From the NCBI GenBank assembly GCA_902563305.1, contig CACEWP010000007.1, positions 1-61,756 of the forward strand: a stretch of DNA of 61,756 bases, read 5' to 3'. The translations under genes were made by a program, and so were the position numbers. The notes below the pieces were generated by a model. The model searched no databases. It was not told the origin of the DNA and saw only the letters and a program-made list of their open reading frames with translations. Positions 45,056-54,700 of the stretch are shown here, piece by piece. Within the stretch, counting starts at the first letter, position 1. Each line of letters opens with the position of its first letter. This DNA comes from an uncultured Alphaproteobacteria bacterium (lineage in GTDB: Bacteria > Pseudomonadota > Alphaproteobacteria > Methylaequorales > Methylaequoraceae).

Positions 45056-45799
45056 TTAATCTTCCTTTGATTTAATTGCAGAAATGAACGGATAAATAGA
45101 ACATAAAAATCCTATTAAAAAACCAATTCCTCCAGATCTAAAACCTCTTCTGGATATGAAAGACTTAAAAAATCTTGAAAAAATCTTTCTGAGTGAAAAC
45201 AATCTATTCAGTTTATTTTTCTCCAGCTTTAGGTCTCTTGCATAGAGACTTGTATTCCTATTAAACTTTTGTAAAAGATCAGAAAGATTTTTTGACATAT
45301 AATGATCAATTCTATTTTTAAAGTGATCTCCTTTTATTCCATTTAAATTATAATTTGGATGAACACTTCCATTCACCCAAGACTTCTTTCCTTTTCTAAA
45401 TAAACAAAACTTTCCATCAGGAGCAAGACATGCCATCCAACCATTAATAATTTTTTTTTTTCCTATATAATTAAATAAATTAATATAATAAAAATCTACT
45501 TTGTTTGTTTTAATTTTAATCTTTATTTCTTTAGTTAGTTTTTTGTTAATTATTTCATCAGCATCAATTTCAAGAATCCAATCAGAACTACATTTTGAAA
45601 TCCCGAAATTTCTTCTTTTTCCCTCACATTCCCATGAGCCCTCAAAAATTTTCTTTGTAAATTTAGTAGAAATTCTTTTTGTTTTATCTTTTGACCTATC
45701 CAAAATCACAACAATTTCATCAACAAAATTAAGGGATTCTAGAGTTTTCTGGATTCTATCTTCCTCGTTTCTAGCAATAATCAATGCACTTATGGTCAT
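45056..45799 (-). CDS. Family 2 glycosyltransferase (WaaE/KdtX-like)
   Basis: GT-A fold enzyme with SALIIARNEEDRIQKTLESL at the N-terminus, DEIVVILDRSKD, and the metal-site region WILEIDADEIINK. The end carries a hydrophobic segment (GGIGFLIGFLCSIYPFI). The short 247-aa form with WILEIDADE resembles WaaE/KdtX LPS core glucosyltransferases, but acceptor and donor cannot be read from sequence. It stands at the end of a leftward series, two bases from convergent grxD and 53 bases from rpsD. Confidence 0.88.
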   Translation of the reverse strand: MTISALIIARNEEDRIQKTLESLNFVDEIVVILDRSKDKTKRISTKFTKKIFEGSWECEGKRRNFGISKCSSDWILEIDADEIINKKLTKEIKIKIKTNKVDFYYINLFNYIGKKKIINGWMACLAPDGKFCLFRKGKKSWVNGSVHPNYNLNGIKGDHFKNRIDHYMSKNLSDLLQKFNRNTSLYARDLKLEKNKLNRLFSLRKIFSRFFKSFISRRGFRSGGIGFLIGFLCSIYPFISAIKSKED

Positions 45800-45852
45800 T
45801 AATACAATCCTACTCAGATTATAATTTTTTTAAACAACTATTTGCGGTTTGG

Positions 45853-46470
45853 TTATCTAGAGTAGTATTCAATTACCAGATTTGGTTCCATTACGACTGG
45901 ATATGGCACTTCATCTGGTTTGGGTCCTTTGACAAAGGTCCCTTTTAATTTATCGTAATCAACCGACAAATATTCAGGTGCATCTCTCTCAGTGGAACTT
46001 ATAGCTTCTAAAAGAACAGGTATTTCTCGACTCTTTTCTTTAATCTCTACTATATCTCCGTCTTTAAGAGTATATGAAGAAACGGTAACTCTTTTGCCAT
46101 TTACCAACACATGTCCGTGACTTACAAACTGACGTGCGGCAAAAATAGTCGTTGCAAACTTCATTCTGTAAACTGTGGCGTCAAGCCTTCTTTCTAATAA
46201 TTCTATTAAATTTTCACTAGTATTACCCTTTATTTGAGATGCCTTGAAAAAAATGTTTCTAAATTGTTTCTCTGTAATGTAACCATAATGACACTTAAGC
46301 TTCTGTTTAGCCATCAGTTGGATTGCAAAATCTGAAGGTTTTTTTTTTCGATTTTGACCATTAAGACCTGGGGGATAATCTCTTCTATTAAATGGACTCT
46401 TTGGTCTTCCCCAAAGGTTGCATCTCAACCTTCTATCAACTTTATATTTAGATTTAAGTATTCTGGTCAT
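45853..46470 (-). CDS. rpsD: 30S ribosomal protein S4
   Basis: Primary 16S rRNA-binding protein that nucleates 30S assembly. The 205-aa protein shows [41 protein letters not shown] and the S4 RNA-binding domain [20 protein letters not shown] followed by [15 protein letters not shown]. The N-terminal zinc cysteines of some S4 proteins are absent, as is usual in Alphaproteobacteria. It is alone between trmJ and the glycosyltransferase, with 35 bases between it and trmJ. Confidence 0.98.
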   Translation of the reverse strand: MTRILKSKYKVDRRLRCNLWGRPKSPFNRRDYPPGLNGQNRKKKPSDFAIQLMAKQKLKCHYGYITEKQFRNIFFKASQIKGNTSENLIELLERRLDATVYRMKFATTIFAARQFVSHGHVLVNGKRVTVSSYTLKDGDIVEIKEKSREIPVLLEAISSTERDAPEYLSVDYDKLKGTFVKGPKPDEVPYPVVMEPNLVIEYYSR

Positions 46471-46505
46471 GCTGGAAATATACTTTTAATTTGATTTATG
46501 TCAAT

Positions 46506-47240
46506 TCACTTTTCATTGTTTTTTTTTAAACTTTTAATAATACCTAATAAAGTTGAAACCTCTCTAGATGTAAGTTCAATTTTATTAAATATATTATAAA
46601 TTTTTTGTATTAATATTTTCTTTCTTTCTTTAACAGAAAAAAAACCTGTTTCATCTAAAAGTTCTATCAAAATAGAGAGAAAATTCATGAGCTCATTTTT
46701 AGTTGCACGTATGTCTATAAGTTTTTTAGCATTTATTTCATTTTTTTGTTCAGTTTTCCTACTATACATTATTTCATAAGCAATAATAGAAACTGCATGT
46801 GAAAGATTTAGAGATGAAAAATTTGGATTTGTATTGATTTTCAAAACAAAGTCACATATTGAAATGTGTGTATTTTTTAAACCACTTTGCTCAGGACCGA
46901 AGATTATCGCAACTTTATTTGAGGATTTGTAAATAATATTATTCAAGTCCTTAAAACTAATTTGTTTTTGTTTTATTGCCCTTGATCTATTTGTTGTGGC
47001 AACTAAGATATTAAAATCCTTAATCGAATCTTCAAAAGATTTAAATTCCTTAATATTTTTTATTATTGAATCTGCACCCGCAGCCAGTGGAAGAATTTTC
47101 TCGTTTGAGAGTTTGAAAAATGGAGAAACCAATCTCAAATTCTTGAGATTAAAGTTAAGCATTGCTCTAGCAACTGCTCCAAGATTTTCTGGGATCTGAG
47201 TATTAACCAAAACTATCTCTGGCATAGTTGGATCTTTCAT
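46506..47240 (-). CDS. SPOUT tRNA methyltransferase, TrmJ type
   Basis: Probably 2'-O-methylates nucleotide 32 in tRNA anticodon loops. The start EIVLVNTQIPENLGAVARAM and the knotted-loop motifs AIIFGPEQSGLKN and FSSLNLSHAVSIIAYE are typical of the TrmJ/TrmH-like family with an N-terminal SPOUT domain; the C-terminal helical part (about residues 160-244) fits TrmJ. ATG 47240 follows the cimA stop by three bases; an internal ATG at 47225 (MPEIVLVN) is also possible. Confidence 0.88.
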   Translation of the reverse strand: MKDPTMPEIVLVNTQIPENLGAVARAMLNFNLKNLRLVSPFFKLSNEKILPLAAGADSIIKNIKEFKSFEDSIKDFNILVATTNRSRAIKQKQISFKDLNNIIYKSSNKVAIIFGPEQSGLKNTHISICDFVLKINTNPNFSSLNLSHAVSIIAYEIMYSRKTEQKNEINAKKLIDIRATKNELMNFLSILIELLDETGFFSVKERKKILIQKIYNIFNKIELTSREVSTLLGIIKSLKKNNEK

Positions 47241-47243
47241 AAC

Positions 47244-48818
47244 TTACTTTGTTTTCAGAAGATGATATGTAATACTGTCATGCAGAGCAATGTAAGAAGC
47301 ATCTATTACATTATATGAGACTCCAATAGTTGACCATTTTAACTTCTCATTCTTTGACTCAATTCTCACCCTCACTAATGCTTTAGTTCCATCTTGGGGA
47401 GTAAGTATTCTCACTTTATAATCAATTAGATTTAGTTTCTTTATTTTTGGATAAAACTTTATTAATGCGTTTCTTAGTGCCATATCTAGTGCATGTATAG
47501 GACCACTACCCTCTGCTGCACTAAAAAATTCTTTTTTATCAACATAGATTTTTACCCTAGCTTCTGAAAACGGAACAAATTCATTTTTATTATTTTTTCT
47601 TTTCTCATCTGTTACCCTAAAACTTTCAAGACTGTAAAATTCATTGAATTTTTGAAACATTCTTTTAACTAAAAGCTCAAAACTAGCCTCTGCTCCATCA
47701 TAAGCATATCCAAGAAATTCCTGTTCTTTGATCTTTTTTAAAAAATTAACTACTTTTTTTTCCTTGCCTTTAATATCTATCTTTAATTTTTTAAGTTTAT
47801 TAATAATATTGCTTTTTCCAGATTGATTTGATACGACCAAAACTCTTTCATTGCCAATTTGATTAGGATCAATATGTTCATAACACCTGGGATCTTTTTC
47901 TACAGCAGAAATGTGCAACCCACCTTTATGCGCAAATGCAGCAGAACCAACAAAAGGTAGGTTTCTTGGAGATTCTCTGTTTAATGTCTCATCTATAAAT
48001 CTACTTGTTAAAGTTAACTTATCCAATCTCTTCTTCAAGTTACAATCATAACCCATCTTTAAAATTAGATTGGCAGCAACATTAATCAGATTTGCATTTC
48101 CGCATCTTTCACCTAAACCATTAAACGTGCCCTGGATCTGGCTCACTCCATTTCTGATAGATTCTAATGAATTTGAAGTAGAATTATCAGTATCATTATG
48201 GAAATGTACACCTAAACATTTTTCTGGAATTATTTTTTTAACCTCAGAAAGTATGCCTTCTAATTCATTAGGTAAAGTCCCTCCATTAGTATCGCATAAA
48301 ATAATCCAACTAGCTCCCGAATCGAAAGCTCTTTTGATAGATTTGAGTGAATAATCTGAATTATTTTTGAATCCATCAAAAAAATGCTCGGCATCAAAAA
48401 GAACTTCATCAACCCTTTTTGATGCAAATGCTATAGAATCACTTATCATATCAAGGTTCTCATTTAATGAAACTCTCAAAGCATTTTTCACATGAAAATC
48501 CCATGACTTACCCACCAGACAAACAGAAGAAACACCAGATTTTAGAACGTGATTCAAACCTGGATCGTCATTCGGAATTTTTCCAGATTTTCTCATCATT
48601 CCAAAAGCAACTGCTTTTGAATTTTTTAATTTAGGTAGTGACTTAAAAAATTTGTCGTCAGTTGGATTTGCTCCTGGCCACCCACCTTCAATATAATCAA
48701 TTCCTATCTCATCTAAGACAGTTATAATCTTAATTTTGTCATCCAAGCTAAAATTTACTCCTTTAGTTTGAGCACCATCTCTTAAAGTACTATCGTATAG
48801 TTTAATCTTTTTCTTCAC
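47244..48818 (-). CDS. cimA: (R)-citramalate synthase
   Basis: Condenses pyruvate and acetyl-CoA to citramalate, the start of the threonine-independent isoleucine route. LYDSTLRDGAQTKGVNFSL, YIEGGWPGANPTD, CDTNGGTLPNE and GVHFHNDTDNSTSNSL (metal His pair) mark the HMGL-like barrel, and the C-terminal LeuA dimer/regulatory domain ends the 524-aa protein. The Y-I-E-G-G-W-P-G-A-N-P segment separates CimA from LeuA. Start is GTG at 48818, overlapping the end of gltX by 17 bases. Confidence 0.93.
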   Translation of the reverse strand: MKKKIKLYDSTLRDGAQTKGVNFSLDDKIKIITVLDEIGIDYIEGGWPGANPTDDKFFKSLPKLKNSKAVAFGMMRKSGKIPNDDPGLNHVLKSGVSSVCLVGKSWDFHVKNALRVSLNENLDMISDSIAFASKRVDEVLFDAEHFFDGFKNNSDYSLKSIKRAFDSGASWIILCDTNGGTLPNELEGILSEVKKIIPEKCLGVHFHNDTDNSTSNSLESIRNGVSQIQGTFNGLGERCGNANLINVAANLILKMGYDCNLKKRLDKLTLTSRFIDETLNRESPRNLPFVGSAAFAHKGGLHISAVEKDPRCYEHIDPNQIGNERVLVVSNQSGKSNIINKLKKLKIDIKGKEKKVVNFLKKIKEQEFLGYAYDGAEASFELLVKRMFQKFNEFYSLESFRVTDEKRKNNKNEFVPFSEARVKIYVDKKEFFSAAEGSGPIHALDMALRNALIKFYPKIKKLNLIDYKVRILTPQDGTKALVRVRIESKNEKLKWSTIGVSYNVIDASYIALHDSITYHLLKTK

Positions 48819-50136
48819 AATTTAATTCCAACCTTCTCATAATCTCATCTTTTTTCATTAATGTCAGCAAGTCATTCATACTTGGACCAAACTTTTTTCC
48901 TGTTAATATTTCTCTTAAGCATATATATAGGTTTTTTGGTTTAATCTCAAAACTTGCTAAAATCTTATTAGTCCAATCCAACCAAGAATTTTTGTCAATA
49001 GTCTCTGGTAGAGAATTTATAATGATGCTTTTAAGATTTTTGCTCAAAACAATCTTCTGTTTTATATTAAAATTTTTCTGGATCAAGTCATGCCATTCCA
49101 CAGCTTCGTCAATCGAATCAATATTTGATCTAATTATTTCCCAAAAATCAGAATCGAAATCAAAATTAAAATTTTTTTTTACAGTCTTAAAGTCAAGTGT
49201 TTTAAGGTACTTCGAATTAATTCTTTCAATATCATCTGGATCAAAAATAACAGAGTTTTTTGAAAATTTTTTAAGGTCAAAGTTTTTATATAGCAATTCC
49301 TCATTATCAATTTCTTCTATAGACTGACTAGTTCCAATCTTTTTCAGATAATTAAGAATAACCAAAGTTAAAATTTTTCTATTTCTAAATTCTCTTATTG
49401 AAAAATCAGATGTTCTCTTTGATAAACCTTGTCCTGACTTTGATTTTATGAGAGGAAAATGTCCGAATTCAGGTATTTTTTTATCAATAAATTTAAAAAG
49501 TTGGATTTGCGCAGCTGTATTAGTTATGTGATCATCTCCCCTAAAAATATGCGTAACACCCATATCAGCATCATCAACAACAGAAGTTATTGTAAATAAA
49601 GGCATTTCATCGGATCTAAAGACCACAGGATCTGAGACAGATAAATTTGAAAAAGTTATTTTACCATGAATTAAATCAACCCATTCTATGGGTTTATCAT
49701 CTAATTTTAATCTCCAATGAGGTCGTTTACCTGCAAGAAAAAAAGATTTTATTTCACTTTTGCTTAATTTTAAAGAAGATCTATCGTAGATTGGTGGTTT
49801 ACCTTGTTTGAGAAGTATCTTTCTTTTTAGAGAAAGCTCATCGGCTGTCTCAAAACATGGATAAATATAATTTTTTTTTTTTAGAAAGTTAAAAGCATCT
49901 TTGTACTTAATTTCTCTATCAGATTGTTTGATTATTATTTTGTAATCAATTCCAAGCCAACTTAAATCTTCAATGATATTATCTATAAATTCTTTCTTTG
50001 ACCTTTCTTGGTCAGTATCATCAATTCTTAGAAAAAAATTCAAATTATTTTTTCTTGCAAATAAATAATTTAACAATGCTACTCTTATATTCCCCATATG
50101 AAGTAAACCTGTTGGACTTGGAGCAAATCTAAGCAT
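48802..50136 (-). CDS. gltX: Glutamate--tRNA ligase
   Basis: Class I synthetase charging tRNA-Glu. The HIGH-type motif is in FAPSPTGLLHMGNIRVALLN, and the KMSKS-type motif is in KSGQGLSKRTSDFS. I start it at ATG 50136 (444 aa), one base after the nadE stop; the open frame extends four codons further to a TTG. The form is somewhat short, and Alphaproteobacteria often carry two GltX proteins, one of which charges tRNA-Gln for transamidation, so the exact tRNA preference is open. Confidence 0.93.
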   Translation of the reverse strand: MLRFAPSPTGLLHMGNIRVALLNYLFARKNNLNFFLRIDDTDQERSKKEFIDNIIEDLSWLGIDYKIIIKQSDREIKYKDAFNFLKKKNYIYPCFETADELSLKRKILLKQGKPPIYDRSSLKLSKSEIKSFFLAGKRPHWRLKLDDKPIEWVDLIHGKITFSNLSVSDPVVFRSDEMPLFTITSVVDDADMGVTHIFRGDDHITNTAAQIQLFKFIDKKIPEFGHFPLIKSKSGQGLSKRTSDFSIREFRNRKILTLVILNYLKKIGTSQSIEEIDNEELLYKNFDLKKFSKNSVIFDPDDIERINSKYLKTLDFKTVKKNFNFDFDSDFWEIIRSNIDSIDEAVEWHDLIQKNFNIKQKIVLSKNLKSIIINSLPETIDKNSWLDWTNKILASFEIKPKNLYICLREILTGKKFGPSMNDLLTLMKKDEIMRRLELNCEEKD

Positions 50137-50137
50137 T

Positions 50138-51781
50138 TTATAAATCAAATTTGTTTGTTATTGGGAATCTTCTATCCGCTGATAAAGACATTCTTGAAAC
50201 CTTTGGGCCAATGGAACTTTGATATCTTTTAAATTCAGAGTTTTTAATCATTTTCCAAATTTTCTTTACAGTATTTTTAGAAAAACCTTTTTTAATCGTA
50301 AAATCAAGACTTCTATTTTCATCAATTAACAATGATAAAATTTTGTCTAATATTTTATAAGGTGGGAGAATGTCTGAATCCTTTTGGTTATATCTAAGTT
50401 CAGCTGTGGGTTCTTTTGTAATAATCTCTTCTGGTATTATATTATTTTTTTTTATTTTAAATTCATTTAAAATATTTTTATTTCTCCAATCACATAATTC
50501 AAAAACTTTTGTTTTGTAAACATCTTTTAATAAGGAATATCCTCCACACATATCTCCATAAAGAGTCGAATAACCTACGGCTAATTCAGACTTATTACCT
50601 GTTGTTATTAATAAAGAGTTAAATTTATTTGATAAAGCCATTAAGATTATTCCTCTCAATCTTGATTGAATATTTTCCTCTGTTATATCCTCTTTTAAAT
50701 TTTTAAATATAGGTTTTAGCTGTGATGAAAGTTTTTTTCTAATCATTTCTATCGAAATTTCAGTAGTCTTAATTCCAAGATTAGTTGATAATTTATATGC
50801 ATCCTCTTTACTTTGTATACTAGAAAATTTGGATGGAAGAAAAAAAGATGAAATATTTTTACTCTCAATTGTATCAGCTAAAATTGCTAAGGTTAAAGCT
50901 GAATCAATTCCTCCTGATAGTCCTAGATGTGCAAAAGTAAATCCATTTTTAAGCATGTAATTTTTTAAACCTACCATTAAAGCTCTATATAATAATTCAA
51001 GATCATCTACTTTCTTAATTTTTATCTTTTCAATTTTTTTATCTAAATCAATTATCATCTCAGATTCATCAAAAAACTTTTCCTGTAAAATAATGTTTCC
51101 ATATTTATTCATAAAAAAAGACCCGCCATCAAAAATTAGATCATCTTGAGATCCCACTGTATTTATATAAACTAATTCACACTCGGAATGTTGAACTCTT
51201 TTTTTTGCAAAAGCTTTTCTCAAAGTGAACTTGCCAGTCTCAAATGGAGATGCATTTATTACAATAATAAGATCTAACTTTATATTTGATTTTTTTTTAA
51301 AAAAATTATCTGACCACATGTCTTCACAAATAAGAAATTGTATTTTCTTTTTTTTATATACAAAGTATTCATTAACTTGATTTGGGGATACAAAATATCT
51401 TCTTTCGTCAAAAACACCGTAATTTGGTAATTCATTTTTTTGAATTGAGTAAACTATTTTTCCTGATTGTATTAATAATAATGAATTAAAAGTACTATCA
51501 TTGCTCAGAGTTGGTATGCTAAGTGCAAATATAGTTTTTGTTTTACTTGTTAAATCAAGGATTTTCTTTTTGAAAAAATTAATTTTTTTTAAAAAGTCTT
51601 CTCTAAGTAAAAGATCTTGTGCTGGATAACCAGTCAACGAAAGTTCTGGTGTAATAAAAAAGTCACAATTTTTTGATACAGCATTCTTAAACGATTTTTT
51701 TAATATCTCAAAATTTCCCTCTATATCACCAACTGTGGTATTTTTTTGAGAAATAAAGAGCTTTATATCTAATCTCCCCAA
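50138..51781 (-). CDS. nadE: NAD+ synthase (glutamine-hydrolysing)
   Basis: Final step of NAD synthesis. The N-terminal nitrilase domain has its Glu in TPELSLTGYPAQDLL, the Lys near KNELPNYGVFDERRYF and the Cys in FLICEDMWSDN. The synthetase domain carries the PP-loop HLGLSGGIDSALTLAI and LITTGNKSELAVGYSTLYGD. The 547-aa size is normal. The start is TTG at 51781, one of the few possible codons: it lies two bases after the aroG stop, and a GGGGAG follows it. Confidence 0.94.
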   Translation of the reverse strand: MGRLDIKLFISQKNTTVGDIEGNFEILKKSFKNAVSKNCDFFITPELSLTGYPAQDLLLREDFLKKINFFKKKILDLTSKTKTIFALSIPTLSNDSTFNSLLLIQSGKIVYSIQKNELPNYGVFDERRYFVSPNQVNEYFVYKKKKIQFLICEDMWSDNFFKKKSNIKLDLIIVINASPFETGKFTLRKAFAKKRVQHSECELVYINTVGSQDDLIFDGGSFFMNKYGNIILQEKFFDESEMIIDLDKKIEKIKIKKVDDLELLYRALMVGLKNYMLKNGFTFAHLGLSGGIDSALTLAILADTIESKNISSFFLPSKFSSIQSKEDAYKLSTNLGIKTTEISIEMIRKKLSSQLKPIFKNLKEDITEENIQSRLRGIILMALSNKFNSLLITTGNKSELAVGYSTLYGDMCGGYSLLKDVYKTKVFELCDWRNKNILNEFKIKKNNIIPEEIITKEPTAELRYNQKDSDILPPYKILDKILSLLIDENRSLDFTIKKGFSKNTVKKIWKMIKNSEFKRYQSSIGPKVSRMSLSADRRFPITNKFDL

Positions 51782-51782
51782 A

Positions 51783-53132
51783 CTATTTTATTTTCTTTAA
51801 ATATGAAGCAATTTGAAATGCAAGTTCTATGGATTGTGAAGCATTTAATCTAGGATCACAGTGAGTATGGTATCTGTTACTTAAATCCTTATCTGAGATC
51901 TTTTGCATACCACCCATACATTCTGTAACATTTTGTCCTGTCATTTCAAGGTGAATTCCACCTGCATAACTTCCCTCAGATTCATGAATTTTAAAAAATG
52001 ATTTAACTTCGGATAAAATATTTTTAAATACTCTAGTTTTATAACCACTTTTTGCTTTTTCCGTATTAGCATGCATCGGATCACAAGACCATATAACGTT
52101 CAGTTTAGATCTACTAATTGACCTAATGATTGGCGGTAAGGTTTTTGTAATTTTCTTTGAACCCATTCTTATAATTAGAGTAATTTTTCCTTTTTCATTC
52201 TTTTTATTTATTTTCTTGATAACTCTTATCAATTCCTGTTGATCTATAGACGGTCCTACTTTTATCCCAATAGGATTACTTATACCGGAACAAAATTCAA
52301 CATGTGCTCCATTTATATTTCTTGTTCTATCCCCTATCCAAAGCATATGTGCACCAACATTATACCAATGACCAGTTGTACTATCTATTCTTGTGAATGC
52401 AGCCTCATATGGCAATAGTAATGCCTCATGAGATATATAAAAGTTAGTCTCGGATAATTGCCTTACATTGTGATTATTCACACCGCAAGCATTCATGAAG
52501 TTTAAACACTCAGATATTCTATTAGCTAGTGCCTTAAAATTTGAACCCTGCTTGGATTTTTTTACAAAATCTAAGTTCCAGCTTTGAATTGTGGATAAAT
52601 CAGCGTAACCACCATAAGCAAATGCTCTTAATAGATTTTGAGTTGATGCTGCTTGATTATAAGCTTTTATCATCCTTTCTGGATCTGGTTCCCTTGCTTT
52701 TTTGTTAAAATCAATAGAATTGATCATATCTCCTAAATAGCTGGGTAGTTCCAAATTGCCTTTTTTTTCTACTGGTGAAGACCTAGGTTTAGCAAATTGT
52801 CCAGCCAACCTTCCCAATTTTATTACTGGCACCCCTGAAGCAAAAGATAAAATTACTGCCATTTGCATTATAACTCTGAAAGTATCTCTAATATAATTAG
52901 GATGAAACTCAGCAAAACTCTCAGCACAGTCTCCTGCCTGCAAAAGAAAACCTTTTCCATCCACACATTTGGACAGTTCGCATTTCAGTTCTCTTACCTC
53001 TCCTGCAAATACTAATGGAGGTAACTTCTTCATTTGATTAGTAACTTTCTTTAACTTAGATATATCTTCATAATTTGGTTGATGAAGTGCTTCTTTGCTT
53101 TTCCAAGTTTGAGGTGTCCAATTTTCTTTCAT
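51783..53132 (-). CDS. Class II 3-deoxy-7-phosphoheptulonate synthase (DAHP synthase)
   Basis: First enzyme of the shikimate pathway, joining phosphoenolpyruvate and erythrose 4-phosphate. The start MKENWTPQTWKSKEALHQP at ATG 53132 is typical (449 aa); the frame reaches three codons further to a GTG. FLLQAGDCAESFAEF with the metal Cys, AGQFAKPRSSP, TTGHWYNVGAHMLWIGDRTR and VIWSCDPMHANT are plant/bacterial class II hallmarks. It precedes nadE on the same strand with 43 bases upstream before gor's stop, so it may share gor's transcript. Confidence 0.96.
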   Translation of the reverse strand: MKENWTPQTWKSKEALHQPNYEDISKLKKVTNQMKKLPPLVFAGEVRELKCELSKCVDGKGFLLQAGDCAESFAEFHPNYIRDTFRVIMQMAVILSFASGVPVIKLGRLAGQFAKPRSSPVEKKGNLELPSYLGDMINSIDFNKKAREPDPERMIKAYNQAASTQNLLRAFAYGGYADLSTIQSWNLDFVKKSKQGSNFKALANRISECLNFMNACGVNNHNVRQLSETNFYISHEALLLPYEAAFTRIDSTTGHWYNVGAHMLWIGDRTRNINGAHVEFCSGISNPIGIKVGPSIDQQELIRVIKKINKKNEKGKITLIIRMGSKKITKTLPPIIRSISRSKLNVIWSCDPMHANTEKAKSGYKTRVFKNILSEVKSFFKIHESEGSYAGGIHLEMTGQNVTECMGGMQKISDKDLSNRYHTHCDPRLNASQSIELAFQIASYLKKIK

Positions 53133-53184
53133 AATAATCACTTTTATAATAACTTATAATTTAAAATCAAATTAATATTCTTTA

Positions 53185-54522
53185 TTATTTATTCCTTAAT
53201 GTAACAATCTCCTCTGCACACGTAGGATGAATACCAATGGTTTTGTCAAGTTGCTTTTTAGTGAGACCATTTACCACGGCTACTGAAAAACCTTGAACTA
53301 TTTCAGCAGCATTTTCACCAACATAATGGAGACCCAAAATCTTATCATTTAAAGCATTAGTTACCAATTTAATAAAAACTTTTTCGTTTAAATTTGATAA
53401 AGAAAACTTAAGAGATTTAAATTGTGATTTATAAACATTTATTTTTTTAAAAGATCTTCGGGCTTCATTCTCAGTATACCCAATAAAAGAGTAGTTTGGG
53501 GTTGAAAAAACGGCTGTAGGAATATTTTTATAATTAAATTTTTTCTTAACACGAGATTTTAAATTATCTACAAAATTCATAGCTTCTCGAATTGCTACTG
53601 GTGTTAATTGAATCTTATCTACAACATCCCCAATAGCATAGACATTATTTACAGAGGTTTTAAAATATTCATCAATTTTTATTGCTCCATTCTTAGTTAA
53701 TTTTATTTTAGCTTTATTAGGGTTAAGTTTTTTTAAATTAGGAACTCTCCCAACTGCTTCCATTACAGTTTCATACCTTTTGATTTTTTCTTTAAAAAAT
53801 ACATTGTATTGGTATTTTTCATGAATAATTTTTTTTGGAAAATCTTTAAAAATAAATTTAACACCTTTATGCTCCATCTGTTTCATTAGAAATTCAGAAA
53901 CTTCTTTATCAAAATCTTTTAATATTCTTTCACCTCTTATACATAGAGAAGTTTTTACGCCCAGACCGTTAAAAATAGATGCAAATTCGACTGCAATATA
54001 TCCACCTCCTAAAATTAGAATACTTTTAGGTAACTTTTTTAAATTAAATGCTTCATCAGAGGAAATAAGATTACTATTATTAAATATTTCTAACCTTCTT
54101 GGCTTTGTTCCTACAGCAATAAGAATGTTCTTTGATTTTATTTTGATTTTTCCAACTTTAATAGTATTTCTGTCAATGAACTGAGCATAATCATTAAAAA
54201 TTTTTACTTTTGAATCTTTTAAAAGATTTAAATAAATGGAATTTAGCCGGGTTATCTCTTTCTTCTTGTTACTAACCAGTTTCTTCCAATTGAATTCTTT
54301 ATTTTTTACCTTCCATCCAAATGAGTTCATAACCTCGAAATCTTCATTAAAGTTTGAAGCATACGAGTAGAGTTTTTTTGGAATACAACCCCTATTTACA
54401 CAGGTTCCACCAAGAGACCACCCTTCAGCAATACCAGTTCGGATTCCTAAGGACGAGGCATATCTTGCTGCTCTTACACCACCAGAACCAGCACCAATAA
54501 TAAATAAGTCAAAATCATTCAC
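53185..54522 (-). CDS. gor: Glutathione-disulfide reductase
   Basis: FAD enzyme that reduces GSSG with NADPH. FIIGAGSGGVRAARYA is the FAD motif, GGTCVNRGCIPKKLYSY the redox-active Cys pair, ILGGGYIAVEFASIFNGLG the NADPH motif, YAIGDVVDKIQLTPVA the second FAD contact and GIHPTCAEEIVTLR the C-terminal catalytic His/Glu. The arginine-rich GSGGVRAAR and R-G-C-I-P-K motif separate it from dihydrolipoamide dehydrogenase. Length is 445 aa and the start is GTG at 54522. It lies downstream of the terminator at 54609-54643. Confidence 0.94.
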   Translation of the reverse strand: MNDFDLFIIGAGSGGVRAARYASSLGIRTGIAEGWSLGGTCVNRGCIPKKLYSYASNFNEDFEVMNSFGWKVKNKEFNWKKLVSNKKKEITRLNSIYLNLLKDSKVKIFNDYAQFIDRNTIKVGKIKIKSKNILIAVGTKPRRLEIFNNSNLISSDEAFNLKKLPKSILILGGGYIAVEFASIFNGLGVKTSLCIRGERILKDFDKEVSEFLMKQMEHKGVKFIFKDFPKKIIHEKYQYNVFFKEKIKRYETVMEAVGRVPNLKKLNPNKAKIKLTKNGAIKIDEYFKTSVNNVYAIGDVVDKIQLTPVAIREAMNFVDNLKSRVKKKFNYKNIPTAVFSTPNYSFIGYTENEARRSFKKINVYKSQFKSLKFSLSNLNEKVFIKLVTNALNDKILGLHYVGENAAEIVQGFSVAVVNGLTKKQLDKTIGIHPTCAEEIVTLRNK

Positions 54523-54608
54523 AATTTTATTAAACTTTCAAAATATACTGATTAAATATCCATTTTTTAAATATCATTCTTTGATTTATAATTAAAAACA
54601 TGAAGATT

Positions 54609-54643
54609 GCAAAAAAAAAGGGGTGTTACCACCCCTTTTTTGC
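54609..54643 (-). terminator. Rho-independent terminator (bidirectional shape, best on the minus strand)
   Basis: A hairpin GGGGTG/CACCCC with loop TTAC (54620-54635) is flanked by A-rich and T-rich arms that extend the pairing. Read leftward, the stem is followed by nine T, the standard intrinsic terminator; read rightward it is followed by six T. It lies 57 bases beyond the stop of the flavin reductase gene and would end the leftward unit that includes cysS. The remaining intergenic DNA (54523-54700) holds a small palindrome at 54656-54665 and no gene that I can see. Confidence 0.88.
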
Positions 54644-54700
54644 AGTTAATGGAAAGCAAGCTTGCATAATAATTAACGACTTAAAAAATATATATTTACT

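Noticed and set aside
54644-54700. Small RNA candidate around the GCAAGCTTGC palindrome
   Set aside because: Only ten bases pair perfectly; a weak GTTAAT/ATTAAC outer pairing is expected by chance in such AT-rich DNA, and no promoter or known RNA family fits.
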